Origin: Streptomyces sp. Act143
GTDB lineage: Bacteria > Actinomycetota > Actinomycetes > Streptomycetales > Streptomycetaceae
Reading direction: 5' to 3'
NCBI RefSeq assembly: GCF_003143935.1
Contig: NZ_QFRX01000001.1
Coordinates: forward strand, 2,599,697-2,663,696
Length of the DNA stretch: 64,000 nucleotides
Made by a program: the position numbers and the translations under genes. Under the pieces are notes generated by a model. It made no database searches, was not told the origin of the DNA, and saw only the letters and a list, made by a program, of their open reading frames with translations. This document shows, in pieces, positions 28,239 through 34,979 of the stretch (the first letter of the stretch is position 1; each line of letters begins with the position of its first letter).

Positions 28239-29603
28239 TCAGGCGCCGCTGGCCTTGAGCATGTCCTCACGCTCGACGATCTTCACGCGCTCGCGGCCCT
28301 GCGGCTCGCCCAGCGCCTTCTCGGCGGCGTCCAGCTTGTACCAGCCCTCCCAGGTGGTGAAGCGGATCTCGCGCTCGGCGAGGAACTCGTCCACCGCCTC
28401 GGGCGCGGGGGAGTCCGGCGTCTGCAGACGGCCGCCCGCGAAGTCGTCCAGCAGGTTCGCGACCGTCTCGTTGGCGTCGCCCTTGGTGTGGCCGATGAGG
28501 CCCACCGGGCCGCGCCGGATCCAGCCGGTGACGTACGTCGACTGCAGGTGCTCGCCGCTCTCCTGGAGGACCCGGCCGCCCGCGTCCGGGACGGTGCCGG
28601 AGCCGATGTCCCAGGGCAGCTTGGGCAGCTTGTCGGAGAGGTAGCCGACCGCGCGGTAGACGGCGTCGACGTCCCAGTCGGTGAACTGGCCGGTGCCCTT
28701 GACGTTGCCGGTGCCGTCCAGCTCGGTGCGCTCGGTGCGCAGGCCGACGACCTTGCCGTCCGCGCCGAGGATCTCCACGGGCGACTCGAAGAAGTGCAGG
28801 AACAGCTTGTGCGGGCGGTCGCCGACGTCGCGGATCGCCCAGTTCTCCAGGGTCTTGGCGACCATGTCGACCTGCTTGTTGCCGCGCCGCTCGGCGATCG
28901 AGCCCTCGTCGTAGTCGATGTCCTCGGGGTTGACGATGACCTCGATGTTGGGGGAGTGGTCGAGCTCGCGCAGCTCCATCGGGCTGAACTTCGCCTGCGC
29001 CGGGCCACGGCGGCCGAAGACGTGGATCTCGACGGCCTTGTTGGCCTTGAGGCCCTCGTAGACGTTCGGCGGGATCTCGGTCGGCAGCAGCTCGTCCGCC
29101 GACTTGGCGAGGATGCGGGAGATGTCGAGTGCCACGTTGCCCACGCCCAGGACTGCGACCTTCTCCGCCTCCAGCGGCCAGGTGCGCGGGACGTCCGGGT
29201 GGCCGTCGTACCAGGAGGCGAAGTCGGCGGCGCCGTAGGAGCCGTCGAGTTCGACGCCCGGGATCTTCAGCTCGCGGTCGGCCATGGCGCCGGTGGAGAA
29301 GATCACCGCGTCGTAGAACGCGCGCAGGTCGTCCAGGTGGACGTCGGTGCCGTAGTCCACGTTGCCGAAGAGGCGGACCTGCGGCTTGTCGAGGACCTGG
29401 TGGAGGGCCTTGACGATGCCCTTGATGCGGGGGTGGTCGGGGGCGACGCCGTACCGGATCAGGCCGAACGGGGCGGGCATCCGCTCGAAGATGTCGATGG
29501 ACACACCGGGCTCGGTGGCCACGTCGGACTTGAGCAGAGCGTCGGCGGCGTAGATACCGGCGGGACCGGCTCCGACGATGGCTACCCGCAGGGGGCGGGG
29601 CAT
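28239..29603 (-). CDS. fprA: Ferredoxin/adrenodoxin-type NADP+ reductase
   Basis: A 454-residue FAD protein of the adrenodoxin-reductase family, which moves electrons between NADPH and ferredoxin, for example to cytochromes P450 or for Fe-S cluster assembly. The FAD site is VAIVGAGPAGIYAADALL, IDIFERMPAPFGLIRYGVAPDH is the characteristic following segment, and the NADPH site is VAVLGVGNVALDISRIL. The end (WIRRGPVGLIGHTKGDANET) is also typical. The start at 29603 has AAGGGAA upstream. An iron box about 45 bp upstream implies repression by an iron-loaded DmdR/IdeR protein and induction in iron starvation. Confidence 0.92.
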   Translation of the reverse strand: MPRPLRVAIVGAGPAGIYAADALLKSDVATEPGVSIDIFERMPAPFGLIRYGVAPDHPRIKGIVKALHQVLDKPQVRLFGNVDYGTDVHLDDLRAFYDAVIFSTGAMADRELKIPGVELDGSYGAADFASWYDGHPDVPRTWPLEAEKVAVLGVGNVALDISRILAKSADELLPTEIPPNVYEGLKANKAVEIHVFGRRGPAQAKFSPMELRELDHSPNIEVIVNPEDIDYDEGSIAERRGNKQVDMVAKTLENWAIRDVGDRPHKLFLHFFESPVEILGADGKVVGLRTERTELDGTGNVKGTGQFTDWDVDAVYRAVGYLSDKLPKLPWDIGSGTVPDAGGRVLQESGEHLQSTYVTGWIRRGPVGLIGHTKGDANETVANLLDDFAGGRLQTPDSPAPEAVDEFLAEREIRFTTWEGWYKLDAAEKALGEPQGRERVKIVEREDMLKASGA

Positions 29604-29647
29604 GATCAGGTTCCCTTCGAGCGGCGACAAGCGATCTCGTCGGGAAG

Positions 29648-29668
29648 CCTAAGCTAAGGCAAGCCTAA
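29648..29668 (-). promoter_or_regulatory. DmdR/IdeR-type iron box
   Basis: On the minus strand the sequence TTAGGCTTGCCTTAGCTTA (then GG) closely matches the 19-bp actinobacterial iron box (TTAGGTTAGGCTMACCTAA type). It lies in the fprA promoter region. Confidence 0.75.
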
Positions 29669-29688
29669 GTCGGTACGCGGGTCCGATC

Positions 29689-29716
29689 TATGAGCTCATA
29701 AGGCTACTTTATGAGC
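29689..29716. promoter_or_regulatory. Triple TATGAGC operator-like array
   Basis: TATGAGCTCATA (29689-29700) is a 12-bp perfect palindrome. Its right arm also pairs with TTATGAGC (29709-29716) as an 8-7-8 inverted repeat. Three half-sites of TATGAGC thus lie in 28 bp between fprA and the degenerate sigma-factor gene. Likely the binding site of a MarR- or TetR-like protein; identity unknown. Confidence 0.6.
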
Positions 29717-29791
29717 CGACTCGGGCCGCGCGAGCACCCTCTCACACCCTCCGGGAACCCGATCACGGGGTTCGGGCAACAGCAGTCGACC

Positions 29792-30442
29792 ATGCCCGTG
29801 ACCCCGGGGAGACCGAATGAAACCGACAGGCGATGCGTACGTCGAGGAGCGCCCGCCGTCGCCTCCGACGACGAACTCTCCGACGCCGCGGTCGTGGAAC
29901 GGTCCTGGGAGGAACCCGACGCGTTCGGGCTCCTCTTCCATCGGTACGACGACGACATCCACCGGTACGTGTCCCGGCGGCTCGGCACCGAGACCGCCGA
30001 CGACCTCATGGCCGAGACCTTCGTCCTCGCCTTCCAGCAGCGCCGCCGTTACGACCTGACGCGGCCGCACGCCCGCCCGTGGCTGTACGGGATCGTCACC
30101 AACCTCGTCGGCCGGCACCGGCGTGCCGAGGCGCGCCGGCTCAGGGCGCTCGCGCGTGCCGCGGTGACGGCGGCGAGGCGCTGGCGGACCGGGTGACGGC
30201 CCGGGTGGGCGCCGAGCGCACCCGGGCCGAACTGGCGGGCGCGCTCGCCGGGTTGCCGTCCCGGTACCGGGACGTGCTGCTGGTGATCGCCTGGGGCGAC
30301 CTCGGCCACGCGGAGGCCGCGGAGGCGCTCGGCATACCGGTGGGCACGGTGCGCTCGGGGCTGCACCGGGCACGGGCGAAGCTGCGCGAGGCGCTGGGCG
30401 GTTGCGATCCCACGGCCCGAACGGGACGCGCAGAGCCCGCGG
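29792..30442 (+). pseudogene. Frameshifted ECF RNA polymerase sigma factor
   Basis: Sigma region 2 is seen in one frame (FGLLFHRYDDDIHRYVSRRL, ADDLMAETFVLAFQQRRRYD, ending in a TGA at 30194-30196). Region 4 continues only in another frame (GEALADRVTARVGAERT, LPSRYRDVLLVIAWGDLGHA, IPVGTVRSGLHRARAKL). The two match a single ECF sigma factor if one nucleotide is missing near 30160-30175. A second shift near 29860 is likely, because the best ribosome site (GGGAGA) serves ATG 29817 in a third frame. No in-frame stop closes the region-4 part before the next fragment, so it looks decayed rather than programmed, unless the bases are sequencing errors. Confidence 0.75.
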
Positions 30443-31129
30443 ATGGCCACGCTGAGCGCGGCGGAGCTGCTGCACAAGGCCGCGGACCGGACGCGGGCCG
30501 ACACAACGGGCCTGCCGGTCCCCCGCGGCGACCAGTACTTCTACACCAGGACCCGCACGGTCCGGACCTACAGGAAGGGCGGGAAGGTGCGGACCTGGAC
30601 GGACGAGAGCTGGACCTCCGTGGACGGCTCCCGGCCGTCCAGGCGCCAGGAGTACGGGAAGGTCCACGACGACCCCCCGCTGGGCGCGGACGAGGTCAGG
30701 TGGCCGCCGACCGCGTACACCGCCCTGGCGAAGTGGCCGACGGACCCGGCCGAGCTCCTGGAGCGGCTGCGGACGGGCACGGCCGGGGACGACGACGCGT
30801 TCATGACCGCCGTCCAGCTCTTCGCGGTGCCGCGGGCCATGCCGCCCGGACTGGAGGCCGCCACCTTCGAGGCCGTGGCGCGGATTCCGGGCATCCGGAC
30901 CGACCGGCGCGTCGTGGACGCACTCGGCCGCAGGGGTGTCGCCGTCGCCCACCCGACGTTCGACTTCGCGTTCGTCTTCGGCGCCCGGAGCTACGGCTTC
31001 CTGGGGCGCAGCCTGGAGGGCAGCACCGGGTACCTGGTCGATGGCCGGTTGAAGTATCGCGACCCGTACGACGAAATGCGGGCCCGGGCGGAGTCGGGCG
31101 TTGTCGACCGCGTCGGACAACGCCCGTAG
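30443..31129 (+). pseudogene. Truncated CU044_5270-family protein
   Basis: The frame encodes 228 residues that match only the extracytoplasmic part of the CU044_5270 family, whose members normally sit after an ECF sigma gene and have a cytosolic N-terminus and one membrane helix first. Here it opens with MATLSAAELLHKAADRTRA, the segment that usually comes just after the membrane helix, and continues with PRGDQYFYTRTRTV. The expected N-terminal 70-90 residues are absent and the frame abuts the broken sigma gene, suggesting a deletion that joined the two. It may still be translated from ATG 30443, but would lack its anchor. Confidence 0.65.
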
Positions 31130-31147
31130 GCAGCCTCCGGCTTCCGG

Positions 31148-31966
31148 TCAGCCGATGTGGTAGCTGTCCCCGTAGACCTTCCAGTCCAGCGGCGGATCGA
31201 GGTTCAGGTTGCCCTTGCGCAGGAAGACCCGCTGGGCGGTGTCGACACGGCTGGTGTCGCTGTGGGCCTCCTCCTGCTTCATCGCCCACACGCGGGCGTC
31301 CAGGAAGGCGTCGAGCCAGGCCACCTCGTCGCCGCCCTGCGCCGGGGGCTTGGCCCGGTTCAGCGCCCGCTTGCGGATGTTGCGGAAGCTGGTCGGGTCG
31401 CCCCCGTCGCCGTGCATGACGAGGGCGTCGTAGTACGCGAACTGCCCGAGCACGCGTACCCCGTCGGCCTTGCCCTGGCGCACGGCCGGGTTGAAGTACA
31501 CCCGGTCGCGCTCGTCGTTCTGGGCCCGCTGGAACTCCGTGTCCTGTGCGGCCCGGCGCCAGTCCCGGGGGAAGTCCGGGTCGAGCCCGGCGTGCGAGTC
31601 GCTGCCGTCGACCTGGCGCAGGGCCGGCAGATAGCGGGCGAGGACGTTGCCGGGCATGCGGTCGGTGTACAGCTCGACGAGGTCGAGCATGTCGCCGGTG
31701 CCGGAGCAGAATCCGATGATGCCCGCGGTGTAGCCGCGGCCGTCGCCGATGTCCTCGATGTACCGGTACTGGGCCTTCCAGTCGAGCGAGGAGTTCTCCG
31801 CGCTCGACACCAGCTGCATGGCGATCTCCTTCTTCGCCGGGTCGTCGAGTCCGACCGCGGCAGGAAGGGCCGCGGCGCCAGGGGAGTCGAGGAGCGGGGC
31901 CGACGCGAGGGACGCGCCGAGCAGGGCGAGGAGGGTACGGCGCGAGGTGCGCGCGGGGTGCTTCAC
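31148..31966 (-). CDS. Secreted chitosanase, glycoside hydrolase family 46
   Basis: A 272-residue exported endo-chitosanase that cuts beta-1,4 bonds between glucosamine units. The signal peptide has a twin-arginine motif (TSRRTLLALLGASLAS) and ends near residue 34. The family core is SSAENSSLDWKAQYRYIED followed by IGDGRGYTAGIIGFCSGTGD. E57 and D75 correspond by spacing (18 residues) to the catalytic Glu22/Asp40 of the Streptomyces sp. N174 enzyme. The GTG at 31966 has GGAG 5 nt upstream. An inverted repeat upstream suggests substrate control, probably by a CsnR-like ROK repressor. Confidence 0.92.
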   Translation of the reverse strand: MKHPARTSRRTLLALLGASLASAPLLDSPGAAALPAAVGLDDPAKKEIAMQLVSSAENSSLDWKAQYRYIEDIGDGRGYTAGIIGFCSGTGDMLDLVELYTDRMPGNVLARYLPALRQVDGSDSHAGLDPDFPRDWRRAAQDTEFQRAQNDERDRVYFNPAVRQGKADGVRVLGQFAYYDALVMHGDGGDPTSFRNIRKRALNRAKPPAQGGDEVAWLDAFLDARVWAMKQEEAHSDTSRVDTAQRVFLRKGNLNLDPPLDWKVYGDSYHIG

Positions 31967-32015
31967 GGCGGCTCCAAAGGGAGGTGGGGGGTGGGGAGTT
32001 GGGCCGTTCCTGACA

Positions 32016-32038
32016 CTGATAGGAAGGTTTACTATCAG
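32016..32038. promoter_or_regulatory. Operator-like inverted repeat of the chitosanase gene
   Basis: CTGATAG-GAAGGTTTA-CTATCAG is a perfect 7-9-7 repeat in the only AT-rich part of the chitosanase leader, 50-72 bp before its GTG start. GH46 genes in Streptomyces are known to carry a palindromic box for the ROK repressor CsnR; assignment here is by position. Confidence 0.6.
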
Positions 32039-32072
32039 ATGGCGCGCGCGAAGAACACCCTTCCCGCCGAAG

Positions 32073-32088
32073 GTTCGTACCAACGAAC
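32073..32088. repeat. 16-bp inverted repeat
   Basis: GTTCGT-ACCA-ACGAAC lies 12 bp after the stop of the SpoIIE sensor gene and about 107 bp before the chitosanase start. It could be a second operator or a weak terminator. Confidence 0.4.
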
Positions 32089-32099
32089 AACAAGTGCCG

Positions 32100-34775
32100 T
32101 TACGGCAGGGGCTGCTCCGCCCAGATGACCTTGCCCTCGGGCGTGTAGCGCGTCCCCCAGCGCTCGGCGAGCTGCGCGACCAGGAACAGCCCCCGGCCGC
32201 CCTCGTCCGTCATCGCCGCGTAGCGCAGATGGGGCGAGGTGCTGCTGCTGTCGAAGACCTCGCAGATCAGACTGCGGTCGTGCAGCACCCGGACCCGGAT
32301 GGGCTCACCACCGTAGCGGATCGCGTTGGTGACCAGCTCGCTCAGGATCAGCTCGGTGGTGAAGTCCAGGTCCGCCAGGCCCCATTCGGCCAGCTGCCGG
32401 GTGACGTCCGCGCGCACCCGCGCGACCGCCGCGGGGTCGGACGGCACCGACCACTCGGCGACCCGGGCGGCGTCGAGCGCCCGGGTGCGGGCCACGATCA
32501 GGGCGATGTCGTCGCTGGGCCGGGCCGTCAGCTTGGAGTCGAGCACCACCTGACAGGTCTCCTCGGGCGTCTGCCCGGCTCGCTCCAGAGCGGCGGCCAG
32601 CAGCTCCAGACCCACGTCGATGTCCCGCTCCCGGTCCTCGACCAACCCGTCCGTGTACAGCACCAGCCGGCTGCCCGCGGCGAGTTCGAGGTCGGCCGTC
32701 TCGAACGGCAGGCCGCCCAGGCCCAGCGGCGGCCCGGCGGGCACGTCCGGGAACTCCACGCTGCCGTCGGGATGGATCAGCGCGGGCGGCGGGTGCCCGG
32801 CGCGGGCGACGGTGCAGCGCCGGGCGACGGGGTCGTAGACGGCGTAGAGACAGGTCGCGCCGGTGACCGGGGCGCTGTCGCCCTCCTGGGTCTCGTCCTG
32901 GTCGATGCGGCCGACGAGTTCGTCCAGCAGCGCCAGCAGCTCGTCGGGCGGCAGGTCGAGGGCGGAGAAGTTGTGGACCGCGGTGCGCAGCCGCCCCATC
33001 GTCGCCGCCGCGTGCAGACCGTGACCGACGACGTCGCCGACCACCAGGGCCACCCGGGCACCGGACAGCGGCAGCACGTCGAACCAGTCACCGCCGACCC
33101 CCGCCTGCGCGGGCAGATAGCGGTAGGCGATGTCCAGGGCGTTCTGCTCGGGCAGGTTGCGGGGCAGCAGGCTGCGCTGGAGCGTGACTGCCATGGTGTG
33201 CTCGCGCGTGTAGCGGCGCGCGTTGTCGATGGAGACCGCGGCCCGGGTCACCAGTTCCTCCGCCAGGGCCAGTTCGTCGGTGTCGAAGGGCTCCGGCTTC
33301 TGCGAACGCCAGAAGTTGACCACGCCCAGGACCAGCGCGCCCGCGCGCAGCGGCACGGTGATCAGTGAGTGGATGCCGAACTCCAGGACCAGCGCGGTGC
33401 GTTCCAGGTCCTGGGCCCGCCAGCCCGGCGACTCGGCCAGCCGGGACTCCAGGACCGCCTGCCCGGAACGCAGGGCCCGGGCCTGCGGGGCGGACGCCAC
33501 CAGCCGCATCCGCTCGCCCACCGGATACAGGGGCGCGTCCTTGCGGATGCCGCTGAACGCCGTGCGCCGCAGCTCGGTTCCCGCGTCCGGCTGGCCGCCG
33601 CCGAGCACCGCGTCGAACAGGTCCACGGTGACGAAGTCCGCGAACCGGGGCACGGCCAGCTCCGCCAGCTCCTCGGCGGTGCGGGTCACGTCCAGGCTGG
33701 TGCCGATGCCGACCCCGGCGTCGTAGAGCATGTTCAGCCGCTCCCGCGCCGCCTCCGCCCGGCCCGACAGGGCCCGCAGCTCCGTGGAGTCGCGCAGGGT
33801 CGCCACCGTGCCCGCCGGGCCGCCCTCCAGCTCCGTCGCCCGCTGGTTGATCGCCAGCAGCCGCTCGCCGACCAAATGCACCTCGTCCGTGGCGACCCGC
33901 CCCGAGGCGAGAAGGTCGGCGGTGTCCGGCGGGAGACCGAGCTCGCGGACCTGCCGGCCCTCGGCGTCCGCGGGCAGATGGAGCAGCCGCTGCGCCTCGT
34001 CGTTGGCGAGCAGGAGCCGCCCCTCCCCGTCCGCGATGAGCACGCCCTCGCGCACGGCGTGCAGCACCGCGTCGTGGTGTTCGTACATCCGGGTCATCTC
34101 GTGCGGACCGAGGCCGTGCGTCTGGCGCTGGAGCCGTCTGCTGACCAGGGCCGTGCCCGCGGTGGCCACCGCCAGTCCGCCGGCCGCCATGGCGATCAGC
34201 AGCGGCAGCTGCTGGTCCGCGGTCCCGCCCACGTGCTCGGTGGTGATCCCGGCCGACACCGCGCCGACGACCTTGCCGTCCGGGTCCTTGACCGGCACCA
34301 CGGCCTGCACCAGCGGCCCGATGGTCCCCTCGATCTGCTCGGTCACCACATGCCCGGCCAGCGCGGGGGCGAGGTTGCCGACGAACTTCTTCCCGATGCG
34401 GTCGGGCTTGGGGTGCGTGTAGCGGATGCCGTCGGTGTTGAGTACGACGATGAAGTCCACGCCGGTCGCCTTGCGCGCGGCCTCGGCCCGCGGTTGCAGC
34501 ACGGCGGTGGGGTCGGGAGCGCTCAGGGCCTCGCGGGTGCCGGGCGCGTTGGCGAACGCCTCGGCGACGGCGACCGAGCGGTTGCGGGCCTCGGTGGTGC
34601 TGTCGTGCCGTACCTGGAGCACCAGCGCCACCACGGCGGCCACGACCAGCAGCAGCACGATCACGACCTGGAGAACGAACACCTGTCCGGCGACGCTGCG
34701 TCCGCCCAGCGCCGACCGCACCTCGGCTCGCCCGCGCCGCGACCGGCCTGCGTCACGCTGCGAGAGTCGGGCCAT
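32100..34775 (-). CDS. Membrane sensor with PAS, GAF, SpoIIE phosphatase and HATPase domains
   Basis: An 891-residue multidomain regulator. Transmembrane helix (31-54), a periplasmic single-Cache sensor (55-185, with VDFIVVLNTDGIRYTHPKPD), a second helix (188-210), PAS (225-330), GAF (345-520), SpoIIE/PP2C phosphatase (540-745, including GGDWFDVLPLSG and RLVLYTDGLVEDRERDID), and an RsbW-like ATPase (770-891, with SELVTNAIRYGGEP and DEGGRGLFLV). It should sense an external ligand, dephosphorylate an anti-anti-sigma factor and possibly also phosphorylate one through the fused kinase domain. No STAS protein or sigma gene is adjacent. Confidence 0.9.
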   Translation of the reverse strand: MARLSQRDAGRSRRGRAEVRSALGGRSVAGQVFVLQVVIVLLLVVAAVVALVLQVRHDSTTEARNRSVAVAEAFANAPGTREALSAPDPTAVLQPRAEAARKATGVDFIVVLNTDGIRYTHPKPDRIGKKFVGNLAPALAGHVVTEQIEGTIGPLVQAVVPVKDPDGKVVGAVSAGITTEHVGGTADQQLPLLIAMAAGGLAVATAGTALVSRRLQRQTHGLGPHEMTRMYEHHDAVLHAVREGVLIADGEGRLLLANDEAQRLLHLPADAEGRQVRELGLPPDTADLLASGRVATDEVHLVGERLLAINQRATELEGGPAGTVATLRDSTELRALSGRAEAARERLNMLYDAGVGIGTSLDVTRTAEELAELAVPRFADFVTVDLFDAVLGGGQPDAGTELRRTAFSGIRKDAPLYPVGERMRLVASAPQARALRSGQAVLESRLAESPGWRAQDLERTALVLEFGIHSLITVPLRAGALVLGVVNFWRSQKPEPFDTDELALAEELVTRAAVSIDNARRYTREHTMAVTLQRSLLPRNLPEQNALDIAYRYLPAQAGVGGDWFDVLPLSGARVALVVGDVVGHGLHAAATMGRLRTAVHNFSALDLPPDELLALLDELVGRIDQDETQEGDSAPVTGATCLYAVYDPVARRCTVARAGHPPPALIHPDGSVEFPDVPAGPPLGLGGLPFETADLELAAGSRLVLYTDGLVEDRERDIDVGLELLAAALERAGQTPEETCQVVLDSKLTARPSDDIALIVARTRALDAARVAEWSVPSDPAAVARVRADVTRQLAEWGLADLDFTTELILSELVTNAIRYGGEPIRVRVLHDRSLICEVFDSSSTSPHLRYAAMTDEGGRGLFLVAQLAERWGTRYTPEGKVIWAEQPLP

Positions 34776-34979
34776 GTGCCATGTCTACACTGCACGGCCC
34801 CAGGAGGCGAGAGGCGTCACAGGCTGTGACACGACCTGCACGACACCTCGACAGCGTCGTCGGGGGCGGGCGGGGTGTGGTGGGTGGGGGTGTGCCGACG
34901 GGTGGCCCGGGTGGTCGTCGATGAGGGTGGCGCGAGGGCTGTGGTCGGTGGGGCGGGTGCGGTGTGCTCCCGGGGGTGC

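Noticed and set aside
29711..30196. Intact short sigma factor of 161 residues
   Set aside because: It lacks region 4, which continues in another frame right after the stop; a frameshift is the simpler explanation.
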